Source of the DNA: DASXAQ01 sp036406615
GTDB taxonomy: Bacteria > Actinomycetota > UBA4738
NCBI GenBank assembly: GCA_036406615.1
Contig: DASXAQ010000131.1
Span: 1-14,458, forward strand
DNA: 14,458 nt
Direction of reading: 5' to 3'
A program made the position numbers and the translations under genes. The notes under the pieces were generated by a model. It was not told the DNA's origin, did no database searches, and saw only the letters and a program-made list of their open reading frames with translations. Within the stretch, counting starts at the first letter, position 1, and each line of letters begins with the position of its first letter. Shown here piece by piece: positions 1 to 7,200 of the stretch.

Positions 1-1121
1 GCGACGAGTTCCTGCTGCTGCTGTCCGACGTCGAGCCCGGACGGGGCACCCGGCCGGCGAAGCTGGATCCGCGAGGGACGGCCGCGAACGCCCGCGCGGT
101 GGCGCAGGCCGTCGCGGAGCGCATCCACGACGCGCTGCGCGAGCCCTTCGAGCTCTCCGGCACCGAGCTGTTCGTGACGGGAAGCATCGGCATCAGCCTG
201 TTCCCCGAGGACGCGTCGGACGGCAAGTCGCTGCTGCGCCACGCGGACCAGGCGATGTACCGCAGCAAGAAGAACGGGCCCGGCGGCTCGATGGTGTTCT
301 CCGCGCAGGAGTCGGATTCGATCCGCCGCCTCTCGATGTCGACCCGGCTGCGCAAGGCGGTCGAGCGCCAGCATTGGGTGCTGCACTACCAGCCCGTGCT
401 GGACCTGGCGTCGGGAACCACCGTCGGCGTCGAAGCGCTGCTGCGCTGGAGCGATCCCACCGGTGGGCTGGTGGCGCCCGGCGAGTTCATCCCGCTGGCC
501 GAGGAGATGGGCCTGATCGAGGCCATCGGCGAGTGGGTCCTGCGCGACCTGTGCCGCCAGACGATGGAGTGGAAGCGCGAAGGCCTGCAGGTCGAGGTCA
601 GCTTCAACCTGTCGCCGCGCGAGCTGTGGCAGCCCAACCTGGTGCGCGGCATGCTGGCGCACCTGACCCAGGCGGGGGTCGACGCGGAGTCGGTGATCGT
701 CGAGATCACCGAGTCCACCGCCATGACCGATCCCGAACGCACCCAGCGGATCCTGAGCGAACTCCACGGCCGCGGGCTCCGGCTGGCCATCGACGACTTC
801 GGAACCGGCTACTCGTCGCTGTCGCGCCTGAAGAGCATGCCGGTGGACATCCTGAAGATCGACCGGTCGTTCGTCCGCGACATCCCCCAGGACCCGGACG
901 CGTGCAGCATGGTGCGCGCGATCGTGCAGCTGGCCCACAGCCTGGGCATGGTGCCGCTGGCGGAGGGCATCGAGACCCAGGAGCAGTGGGCGTTCCTGGT
1001 CGAGAACCAGTGCACGCTGGGGCAGGGCTACCACTTCGGCCGTCCGATGCCGGCCGAGGAGTTCGCCGCGTTCGCCCGCCGCAGCCGCCTGCGGGTCGTG
1101 CCCGACGCGGCCAGCGGCTGA
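1..1121 (+). CDS. GGDEF-EAL cyclic di-GMP signalling protein, 5' end missing (paralogue 1 of 3)
   Basis: The reading frame is open from the window edge (first full codon at base 3) and begins inside the GGDEF motif: the first residues are DEF, so sensory domains, start codon and promoter lie outside. About 372 residues are visible: the end of the GGDEF domain, then a full EAL phosphodiesterase domain that would hydrolyse c-di-GMP to pGpG in the cytoplasm. All the usual EAL catalytic and metal-binding positions are present: EALLRW (Glu codon at 432), NLSPRELW, EITES, DDFGTGYSS, LKIDRSF, AEGIE and QGYHFGRP, so the EAL domain is predicted active. Whether the GGDEF domain is active cannot be judged, as its substrate-binding half and any I-site are cut off. 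After DEF there is an insertion longer than usual in GGDEF domains, ending before AERIHDAL. The protein is closely similar to the next two genes, in keeping with tandem duplication. It ends 102 bp before the next gene. Confidence 0.93.
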   Translation, partial: DEFLLLLSDVEPGRGTRPAKLDPRGTAANARAVAQAVAERIHDALREPFELSGTELFVTGSIGISLFPEDASDGKSLLRHADQAMYRSKKNGPGGSMVFSAQESDSIRRLSMSTRLRKAVERQHWVLHYQPVLDLASGTTVGVEALLRWSDPTGGLVAPGEFIPLAEEMGLIEAIGEWVLRDLCRQTMEWKREGLQVEVSFNLSPRELWQPNLVRGMLAHLTQAGVDAESVIVEITESTAMTDPERTQRILSELHGRGLRLAIDDFGTGYSSLSRLKSMPVDILKIDRSFVRDIPQDPDACSMVRAIVQLAHSLGMVPLAEGIETQEQWAFLVENQCTLGQGYHFGRPMPAEEFAAFARRSRLRVVPDAASG

Positions 1122-1157
1122 GCCCCCGGCCCGGCCTCACCCTCACACCCCGCGTCT

Positions 1158-1186
1158 CTCAACGGCCTTGTTGGCCTTGCCGATAG
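1158..1186 (+). promoter_or_regulatory. Candidate FliA/WhiG (sigma-28)-type promoter upstream of the membrane GGDEF-EAL gene
   Basis: CTCAAC at 1158-1163 and GCCGATAG at 1179-1186 are separated so that 17 bases lie between CTCA and GCCGATA. The -10 matches the sigma-28 family consensus GCCGATAA at 7 of 8 positions, and TCAA resembles the -35 TAAA. A start around 1193 would leave a leader of about 30 nt before the TTG at 1224. The spacer holds a direct repeat GGCCTTG (1164-1170 and 1173-1179). Two other promoters in the window share the layout. This is a pattern match only, with no expression data. Confidence 0.55.
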
Positions 1187-1223
1187 TGAAACGACGCGGT
1201 GGGCCGGCGGAAAGGCGGGTTGG

Positions 1224-4200
1224 TTGTCCTTGAAGAAGAAGGCTGGGCGACCGTCGCGCACGGAGTCGGCGGGTCATCCGGCGCAGCAGCGTTCGGGCGC
1301 GCAGTCCCTGCTGCGCCGCCTCGACCGGCAGTTCCCGCTGGCCGTCAAGATCGCCGTGCCCCTGGTCTTCATCACGGTGGCGACGTCGGCGCTGCTCGGC
1401 GCGTACGCCACGGCGTCGACGAAGAGCCGGCTCGAGGACGACTACGCCACGCAGCTTCGCCAGATCGAAAGCTCCGTCCAGGTGGTGTACGGGTTCAGCC
1501 CGAACGACCCGCAGACGATGAACCGCCTGCTGCGCGAGATCAAGCGCGCCGACCCCGTCGTCCTGCTCGTTCGCGTCTACAAGGGCGGCAAGCAGCCGGA
1601 GGTCTGGGCCTCCAGCGACCCGATCGACGTGCGCAAGGTGACGCCGAAGCCCGCGGACCTGCTTCCCATCCGGACCGGGCAGGACTCCACCACCCGGACC
1701 GAGGCTGCCGGCGGCGGCGTGCAGGTCACGCGCGTGCCGCTGACGTCCGGCGGCCACACGACCGCCGCGCTCGGGCTGTACACGCGGCTCGGCCCGCTGA
1801 ACGACGCCATCGCGGGCGACCGTCGGCACACGGAGCTGGTGGCCGGCGTCGCGATCGTGGTCCAGGTGATCGCGCTGCTGTTCCTGCTGTACTGGGCGGT
1901 GCTGCGCCGCGTGGCGCGCCTGTCGCGCTCGGCCGCGCTGGTGGCCAGCGGGTACCTGGCGGTCCACCTCCCCGAAGGGGGGGAGCCGCGCGGGCGCGAC
2001 GCGATCGCGAACGTGGGGCGCGAGTTCGACCACATGCTCCGCGCGATCGAGGCGCGAACGAAGCAGCAGGCCGCCGTGGCGGCCCTGGGGCAGCGCGCGC
2101 TGACCGAGGCAAGCGTCGAGGGGTTGCTCGGCGAGGCGACGCGCCTGGTCGCGCAGACGCTCGGGGTGCGCTTCGGCATGCTGTTGCAGCTGAGCGCCGA
2201 CCGCAGCCAGCTCGTCCTGCGGGCCGGCGAGGGATGGCCGGCCGGCACGGTGGGGACCGCCTCGATCGACGCGGCGGCTTCGACGCAGGCGGGCTACACG
2301 TTGCAGGCCGGCGCGCCGGTGGTGAGCGCCGACCTCTCGACGGAACGCCGGTTCTCGGCAGAGACGCTCCTTCGCCAGCAGGGGATCGTGAGCTGCGTGA
2401 CGGTGCCGGTCGGCGGCGAGGAGCGGCCGTACGGCGTGCTCGGCGCCGCCAGCGTGTCGCCGCGCACGTTCACCGGCGACGACATCAACTTCGTCCAGGC
2501 GGTGGCCAACGCGCTGGCGGAGGCGATCAACCGGACCGCGGCGGAGCGGGAGCTGTCGGGCAGCCAGGCCAAGACCGGCGCCATCCTCGACGCGGCGCTG
2601 GACTGCATCATCACGATGGACCACGAGGGCCGGATCGTGGAGTTCAACCCGGCTGCCGAGCGGACGTTCCGGGTGCATCGTGAGCAGGCCGTGGGCGCCG
2701 ACCTGGCCGATCTCATCATCCCGGAGGCGATGCGCGAGAAGCACCGCCAGGGCCTGCAGCTGTACCTGTCCACCGGGCGCGAGGGCATGCTCGGCACGCG
2801 CGCCGAGGTCATGGCCCTTCGGGCCGACGGCTCGGAGTTCCCCGTCGAGCTGTCGATCGGACGCGTTCCCTCTTCGGACCCGCCGCTGTTCACGGCGTTC
2901 CTTCGCGACATCACCGACCGGAAGCACGCCGAGGAGCAGATCGCGTACCTGGCCTACCACGACCGTCTGACCGGCCTGCCGAACCGGGCGATGTTCGAGC
3001 AGTTCCTGGAGCTGGCGATCGCGCGAGCCAAGCGCAGCGACGGCCGCCTGGCGGTGGCGGTCGTGTTCGTCGACCTGGACAACTTCAAGCTGGTGAACGA
3101 CAGCCTGGGCCACGAGGCGGGCGACGAGTTGCTGCGGCAGATGGCCGCACGGCTGCAGGACGTCACGCGCGACACTGACCTGGTCGCGCGCCAGGGCGGC
3201 GACGAGTTCCTGATCCTGCTGGGAGACATGGAACGAAAGAGCGACGCGCCGCTGCTGGACGTGTCCGACCAGGCCGTCGCCGGGGCGGAGCGCGTGGCGC
3301 AGCGGATCCAGGAGGCGCTGCAGGCGCCGTTCGCCCTGGCCGACACCGAGTTCTTCGTCTCGGCCTCCATGGGGCTGTCGGTGTTCCCCGTGGACGCCGA
3401 CGACGCGTCGACGTTGCTGAAGAACGCCGACTCGGCGATGTATCGAAGCAAGCGAAGCGAACCCGGTGGATTCCTCGTCTATTCACGCGAGCGGGCCGAC
3501 ACGGTCAACCGCCTGGCGCTGTCGACGAAGCTTCGCAAGGCGGTCGAGGAGCGGCAGTGGGTCCTGTACTACCAACCCCTGGTCGACCTGGCCACCGGCG
3601 ACACGGTCGGCGCCGAGGCGCTGATCCGCTGGCGCGACCCGAGCGGCACGATCATCGGCCCGGGCGAGTTCATCCCGCTCGCCGAGGAGATGGGACTGAT
3701 CTCGGCCATCGGCGACTGGGTGCTGTCCGAGGTGTGCCGCCAGATCCGGGCGTGGCGCGACATGGGGATCACGCTGCGCGTGAGCTACAACCTGTCGCCG
3801 CGGCAGCTGTGGCAGCCGGACCTGGCCCAGCGCATCAGCCTTCGGCTGGAGTCCGCGGGGGTCGACCCCTCGCTGGTCGAGATCGAGGTGACCGAGTCGG
3901 CGGCGATGAGCGACCCGGAGCGAACGCAGCGCGTGCTCCAGGACCTGAACGCGCGCGGCATGCACATCGCGATCGACGACTTCGGGACCGGATATTCGTC
4001 GCTGTCGCGCCTGAAGCACCTGCCGGTGAACGTGCTGAAGGTCGACCGCTCGTTCGTCAGCGACGTGCCGGGAGACGCCGACGCCAGCAGCATCGTGATC
4101 GGCATCATCAACCTGGCGCGCAGCCTGGGCCTGACCCCGCTGGCCGAGGGCATCGAGACCGAGGACCAATGGCGCTTCCTGCTGGAGCAGGGGTGCCTGC

Positions 4201-4325
4201 TCGGGCAGGGGTACCTGTTCAGCCGGCCGGTGCCGGCGGAGGAGATCGCCTCGCGCCAGCTCGGTTCGGGGCTGCACCTGGTCCGGGAGGAAGAGCCTCC
4301 GGCCCAGGCCATTGGGTTCAATTGA
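1224..4325 (+). CDS. Membrane-bound sensor GAF-PAS-GGDEF-EAL bifunctional c-di-GMP enzyme (paralogue 2)
   Basis: 1033 residues. Order: basic cytoplasmic N-terminus, TM1 (about 43-63), an extracytoplasmic region of about 140 residues that looks like a small Cache-type sensor fold (no firm assignment), TM2 (about 205-226), a HAMP-like stretch, GAF (about 285-435), PAS (about 450-565, ending in FLRDITDRKHAEE), GGDEF (about 575-745) and EAL (about 765-1010). The GGDEF motif is canonical (658-662) with an inhibitory I-site RDTD at 649-652, exactly five residues upstream, so product-inhibited diguanylate cyclase activity is predicted. The EAL domain has all key residues: E798, N856, E888, D918/D919 (DDFGTGYSS), K939, E975 and Q995, so c-di-GMP phosphodiesterase activity is predicted as well. 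Which activity dominates cannot be read from sequence. The TTG start at 1224 is chosen because it follows AGGCGGG (1213-1219) and is the first in-frame start after the upstream stop; TTG at 1230 is possible. A candidate sigma-28-type promoter lies just upstream. Confidence 0.94.
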   Translation: MSLKKKAGRPSRTESAGHPAQQRSGAQSLLRRLDRQFPLAVKIAVPLVFITVATSALLGAYATASTKSRLEDDYATQLRQIESSVQVVYGFSPNDPQTMNRLLREIKRADPVVLLVRVYKGGKQPEVWASSDPIDVRKVTPKPADLLPIRTGQDSTTRTEAAGGGVQVTRVPLTSGGHTTAALGLYTRLGPLNDAIAGDRRHTELVAGVAIVVQVIALLFLLYWAVLRRVARLSRSAALVASGYLAVHLPEGGEPRGRDAIANVGREFDHMLRAIEARTKQQAAVAALGQRALTEASVEGLLGEATRLVAQTLGVRFGMLLQLSADRSQLVLRAGEGWPAGTVGTASIDAAASTQAGYTLQAGAPVVSADLSTERRFSAETLLRQQGIVSCVTVPVGGEERPYGVLGAASVSPRTFTGDDINFVQAVANALAEAINRTAAERELSGSQAKTGAILDAALDCIITMDHEGRIVEFNPAAERTFRVHREQAVGADLADLIIPEAMREKHRQGLQLYLSTGREGMLGTRAEVMALRADGSEFPVELSIGRVPSSDPPLFTAFLRDITDRKHAEEQIAYLAYHDRLTGLPNRAMFEQFLELAIARAKRSDGRLAVAVVFVDLDNFKLVNDSLGHEAGDELLRQMAARLQDVTRDTDLVARQGGDEFLILLGDMERKSDAPLLDVSDQAVAGAERVAQRIQEALQAPFALADTEFFVSASMGLSVFPVDADDASTLLKNADSAMYRSKRSEPGGFLVYSRERADTVNRLALSTKLRKAVEERQWVLYYQPLVDLATGDTVGAEALIRWRDPSGTIIGPGEFIPLAEEMGLISAIGDWVLSEVCRQIRAWRDMGITLRVSYNLSPRQLWQPDLAQRISLRLESAGVDPSLVEIEVTESAAMSDPERTQRVLQDLNARGMHIAIDDFGTGYSSLSRLKHLPVNVLKVDRSFVSDVPGDADASSIVIGIINLARSLGLTPLAEGIETEDQWRFLLEQGCLLGQGYLFSRPVPAEEIASRQLGSGLHLVREEEPPAQAIGFN

Positions 4326-4349
4326 CGGGGTCCGCCACCAGGCCCCCAC

Positions 4350-4367
4350 CTCCCCGATCCAGGGGAG
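4350..4367. repeat. Inverted repeat between paralogues 2 and 3
   Basis: CTCCCC (4350-4355) and GGGGAG (4362-4367) form a perfect 6-bp stem around a 6-nt loop. It lies 25 bp after the stop of the membrane GGDEF-EAL gene and ends 4 bp before the -35 element of the candidate promoter of the next gene. No T-run follows, so it is a poor intrinsic terminator; an operator or mRNA 3'-end hairpin are alternatives. Chance formation in GC-rich DNA is quite possible. Confidence 0.35.
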
Positions 4368-4371
4368 ATGA

Positions 4372-4400
4372 CTCAACCCCCGAGCCCCAGATTCCGAAAC
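4372..4400 (+). promoter_or_regulatory. Candidate FliA/WhiG-type promoter upstream of the soluble GGDEF-EAL gene
   Basis: CTCAAC at 4372-4377 and TCCGAAAC at 4393-4400, again with 17 bases between CTCA and the -10 element. The first -10 base is T instead of G, making it weaker than the sites at 1158 and 13508. A start around 4407 would give a leader of nearly 60 nt before the ATG at 4465. The 8-bp palindrome CTCTAGAG (4401-4408) sits at the predicted start point. Pattern match only. Confidence 0.4.
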
Positions 4401-4464
4401 CTCTAGAGAGCATTGTCGCCTGCCGCGAGGTCCCCATCCGGCGGGCGTCGAGGAGGGTGTCCGA

Positions 4465-6918
4465 ATGACGGGCGACAGGTCCGACTCCGGCATGACCGGC
4501 GACCGGCTTGCCGCAGTGGGCGCGGTTGGTGGCGTCCTTGCCGGCTCCGCGTCGCTGCCCGAGGCCGCCCCCAAGGTCCTGGAGATCGTCTGCCAGCATC
4601 TCGGGTGGGACGTCGGACTGTTGTCGCTGGTCGACGCCTCCACCAACGCCCTGCACCGAATCGGCTCCTGGCACCGTCCGGGGATCCAGTTGCCGGGCGA
4701 CGAGGAGCTCCCGGGCGCCTCGGCCGCGGCGCTCGCCGGGTTCTTCGGCACCATCGGGTTCCCCATCCGCGCCGGCAACGACGTGCTCGGCACGATCGAG
4801 CTGTACAGCCGCGAGGCGCGCCGGCCCGACGACGACGTCCTGGCGGTCCTGGAGAACGTCGGCGGCCAGATCGCCTCCTACCTCAAGCGCAAGGACGAGG
4901 ACACCGTCCCGGAGGAGGGCACCCGGTATCGCAGCCTGATCGAAGGCCTGCCGGCCGTCTCCTACATCTGCGTCGCGGACGAGGGCATGCGTTCGCTGTA
5001 CGTCAGCCCTCAGATCAAGTCCCTGCTCGGCATCACGGCATCCGAATGGCGCGAGGACCCCACGATCCGCGCGACGCATCTGCACCCGCAGGACCGCGAC
5101 CGCGTCCTGGCCGAGTACAAGCGGGCGCGCGACACCGGCAAGCCGGTGCAGATCGAATACCGCATGACGGCGGCGGACGGCTCCACCGTCTGGATCCGCG
5201 AGGCCGCGGTGGCCTCGCACGACGCGCACGGCCACCCGACGGTGATCCAGGGCCTGATGGTCGACGTGACCGAGCAGCGCCAGGGCGAATTCGATTCGGC
5301 GTACCGCGCCTACCACGACGAGCTCACCGGCCTGCCGAACCGCGACATGTTCGAGGAGATGCTCGGTCAGGTGCTCGAGCGCGCGGCGCGGCACCACCTG
5401 GCCGTGTCGGTGCTGGTCCTGGACATCGACGACTTCAACCTGGTCAACACCAGCCTGGGGCAGGAGGCCGGCGACGAGATGCTGCGCCAGGTCGCCGCCC
5501 GGCTCCGCGAGTCCGCGGAGGAGGCAGACCTGGTGGCTCGCCAGAGCGGCGATGAGTTCCTGTTGCTGCTGGCCGGGCATCAGCGAAGCGCCAGCCAGTC
5601 GCTGCGCTCCAGCGCCGAGGTCGCGCTGCTGGTCGCCGAGGCGGAGGCCAGCCGGATCCAGGATGCGCTGCAGGCGCCGTTCGTCCTGTCGGACATGGAG
5701 TTCTACGTGACGGCCAGCATCGGCATCAGCGTGTACCCGCTGGACGCCGAGAGCCGGGCCGAGATGCTCGACCACGCGGAGAACGCGATGCGGCGCAGCA
5801 AGAAGGCCGGGCCCGGCGGGTTCGTCCTGTACTCGAAGCAGGCCGAGGACCCGGTCCGCGGCCTGTCGTTCACGACGCGGCTGCGCAAGGCCGTGGAGCG
5901 CCACGACTGGGTGCTGCACTACCACCCGATCATGGCGCTGGAGCACCGCCAGATCGTCGGCGTGGAGGCGCTGCTGCGCTGGCAGGACTCGAACGGCAAA
6001 CTCCTGTCTCCGGGCGAGTTCATCGAAGCCGCCGAGGACATGGGCCTGATCGAGTCGGTGGGGGACTGGGTGCTGGAGGAGATCGGGCGTCAGCTCCGCG
6101 CGTGGCGCGACCAGGGGATCGAGCTCGACGCCAGCATCAACCTGTCGCCGCGACAGCTGTGGCAGCCGAACCTGGTCGCCCGGACGGCGTCGCACCTGCA
6201 GGCCTCCGGCGTCGACCCCGAGACGGTCGTCATCGAGGTGGCGGAGTCCGCCGCGGCGGCCGACCCGGAGCGCACGCGCCGCGTGTTGCAGAACCTGCGC
6301 GAGCAGGGGCTGCGCCTGGCCATCGACGACTTCGGCACGTCGGTGTCGTCCATCGCGCGGCTGAAGGACCTGCCGGTGGACATCCTGAAGGTCGACTCCA
6401 GCTTCGTGCGCAAGCTCCCCGGCGACACGCAGGCGGCGCGCATGGCCCGCGCGATCATCCAGCTCGGCCACAGCCTGGGCATGGTGCCGCTGGCCGAGGG
6501 CATCGACTCGGAGGACCAGCGCGAGTTCCTCGTCCGGCACGGTTGCCCGCTCGGCCAGGGGTACCTGTTCGGCAAGCCGATGTCGGCCGAGCGCATCACG
6601 GAGCTCTGCCTCAGCGACGAGATGGCCGGCGCCGAGGAGGATCTGGAGGACGCGCGCGACCAGCGACGCGACATTCCGCGCGAGATTCCGCGCGACGACC
6701 GTCGCGACGACGACCCGGCGGTCGGCGACGACATCGAGGTGTCCGACCCGGCGAGCCAAGGCCTGGACGCGCTGCCGGGCCTGTTCTCCGCCGGCCCCGA
6801 CGTCGATCTCGATCTGGCGTTCGGTCGCGATCCCGCTGCGCGCCAGGACGATTCGCCGCCGTCGGGACGCGATCACGGCAAGCGCCGCCGCGACGACGAC
6901 GCGGCGCCGGGCGCCTGA
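4465..6918 (+). CDS. Soluble GAF-PAS-SGDEF-EAL c-di-GMP protein with charged C-terminal tail (paralogue 3)
   Basis: 817 residues, with no membrane segment. Order: GAF (about 10-145), PAS/PAC (about 150-275, ending GLMVDVTEQRQ), GGDEF (about 280-450), EAL (about 460-710) and a tail of about 100 residues rich in Asp, Arg and Pro. The GGDEF motif reads SGDEF (361-365) and the RxxD inhibitory site is lost (EEAD at that position). SGDEF variants have been reported active in some proteins, so cyclase activity is uncertain. The EAL domain keeps E501, N559, E591, D621/D622, K642, E678 and Q698, but loop 6 reads DDFGTSVSS in place of DDFGTGYSS and the usual EGxE motif ends in Asp (D681). Loop 6 is known to couple dimerisation and metal binding to activity, so phosphodiesterase activity may be reduced or altered. 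The ATG start is set by AGGAGGG at 4451-4457, seven bases upstream. It may act as a regulated or partly degenerate enzyme, or as a c-di-GMP/GTP sensor. Confidence 0.94.
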   Translation: MTGDRSDSGMTGDRLAAVGAVGGVLAGSASLPEAAPKVLEIVCQHLGWDVGLLSLVDASTNALHRIGSWHRPGIQLPGDEELPGASAAALAGFFGTIGFPIRAGNDVLGTIELYSREARRPDDDVLAVLENVGGQIASYLKRKDEDTVPEEGTRYRSLIEGLPAVSYICVADEGMRSLYVSPQIKSLLGITASEWREDPTIRATHLHPQDRDRVLAEYKRARDTGKPVQIEYRMTAADGSTVWIREAAVASHDAHGHPTVIQGLMVDVTEQRQGEFDSAYRAYHDELTGLPNRDMFEEMLGQVLERAARHHLAVSVLVLDIDDFNLVNTSLGQEAGDEMLRQVAARLRESAEEADLVARQSGDEFLLLLAGHQRSASQSLRSSAEVALLVAEAEASRIQDALQAPFVLSDMEFYVTASIGISVYPLDAESRAEMLDHAENAMRRSKKAGPGGFVLYSKQAEDPVRGLSFTTRLRKAVERHDWVLHYHPIMALEHRQIVGVEALLRWQDSNGKLLSPGEFIEAAEDMGLIESVGDWVLEEIGRQLRAWRDQGIELDASINLSPRQLWQPNLVARTASHLQASGVDPETVVIEVAESAAAADPERTRRVLQNLREQGLRLAIDDFGTSVSSIARLKDLPVDILKVDSSFVRKLPGDTQAARMARAIIQLGHSLGMVPLAEGIDSEDQREFLVRHGCPLGQGYLFGKPMSAERITELCLSDEMAGAEEDLEDARDQRRDIPREIPRDDRRDDDPAVGDDIEVSDPASQGLDALPGLFSAGPDVDLDLAFGRDPAARQDDSPPSGRDHGKRRRDDDAAPGA
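6670..6693 (+). repeat. 12-bp tandem duplication in the charged tail
   Basis: Two adjacent 12-bp copies, GACATTCCGCGC and GAGATTCCGCGC, differ at one base and encode D-I-P-R and E-I-P-R (residues 736-743 of the soluble GGDEF-EAL protein). The repeat is in frame and lies in a low-complexity Arg/Asp-rich segment. Replication slippage is the simplest origin. Confidence 0.7.
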
Positions 6919-6984
6919 GCGTTCCCGCGCGCCGGGCGCGCCGCACGAGCCGATCGCGGATCGGTCCGGCCCGAGGCGATTCGC

Positions 6985-6990
6985 TAGACT
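6985..6990 (+). promoter_or_regulatory. -10 element of the tRNA-Ser promoter
   Basis: TAGACT, preceded by GC, ends 7 bp before the first base of the tRNA and fits the TAnnnT -10 pattern of the housekeeping sigma factor; this form is common upstream of actinobacterial tRNA genes. No convincing -35 hexamer is seen at 16-18 bp spacing (the sequence there is near TCGGTC). Confidence 0.6.
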
Positions 6991-6997
6991 CGCTCGC

Positions 6998-7086
6998 GGA
7001 GAGGTCGCCTAGTCCGGTCTATGGCGCCGGTTTGCTAAACCGGTTGGGGTTTGCGCCCCTCGGGGGTTCGAATCCCCCCCTCTCCG
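6998..7086 (+). tRNA. tRNA-Ser(GCU)
   Basis: A full type II cloverleaf can be drawn. Acceptor stem: GGAGAGG (6998-7004) with CCTCTCC (7079-7085), discriminator G7086. D-stem: GCC with GGC (7023-7025). Anticodon stem: CCGGT with ACCGG around the loop TTGCTAA, giving anticodon GCT (7034-7036), which reads AGC/AGU serine codons. There is a long variable arm with stem GGGG/CCCC, as expected for serine. T-arm: GGGGG-TTCGAAT-CCCCC (7062-7078). The 3' CCA is not encoded and must be added after transcription. Confidence 0.97.
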
Positions 7087-7108
7087 CCGCGATCCGCCGG
7101 ATGGGCGG

Positions 7109-7117
7109 TGATACCCT
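7109..7117 (+). promoter_or_regulatory. Possible extended -10 promoter for the REC-GGDEF gene
   Basis: TG-A-TACCCT fits an extended -10 element (TGnTAnnnT) and lies 23 bp after the tRNA. It would start transcription near 7124 and leave a leader of about 77 nt before GTG 7201. No -35 is evident, and read-through from the tRNA promoter is an alternative. No sigma-28-like site was seen in this gap. Confidence 0.3.
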
Positions 7118-7200
7118 CCGCATGGTCCCGGGGGGGTGGCCCACCGGATCGACGACGCCGTCTTCCCGGAAGGGGGCGCGGGGCGCGGCGAGAGACGCCT

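Noticed and set aside
1143..3113. Long open frame on the minus strand (656 codons), and similar ones at 4318-6876 (-), 3483-4793 (-), 9351-11192 (+), 9562-11370 (+) and 11392-13917 (+)
   Set aside because: They lie opposite clear domain-bearing genes, have low-complexity Arg/Ala/Gly/His-rich translations with no domains, and are the usual antisense shadows of GC-rich coding DNA.
4350..4367. Intrinsic terminators at 4350-4367 and 13470-13486
   Set aside because: Both inverted repeats lack a following T-run and have short stems; called only as repeats.
4326..4464. c-di-GMP riboswitch in the leaders of the GGDEF-EAL genes
   Set aside because: The leaders predicted from the candidate promoters are short, and I see no GEMM-like two-stem arrangement with its conserved junction. 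A covariance-model search would settle it.
7051..7200. Upstream start (TTG 7051 or GTG 7108) for the REC-GGDEF gene
   Set aside because: The TTG lies inside the tRNA gene, and the added residues are Arg/Gly/Pro-rich with no similarity to a receiver. GTG 7108 is not excluded but has no better ribosome site.
6998..7200. tRNA-Ser as an integration site for a mobile element
   Set aside because: No integrase, no duplicated tRNA 3' end and no change in composition is visible in the window.
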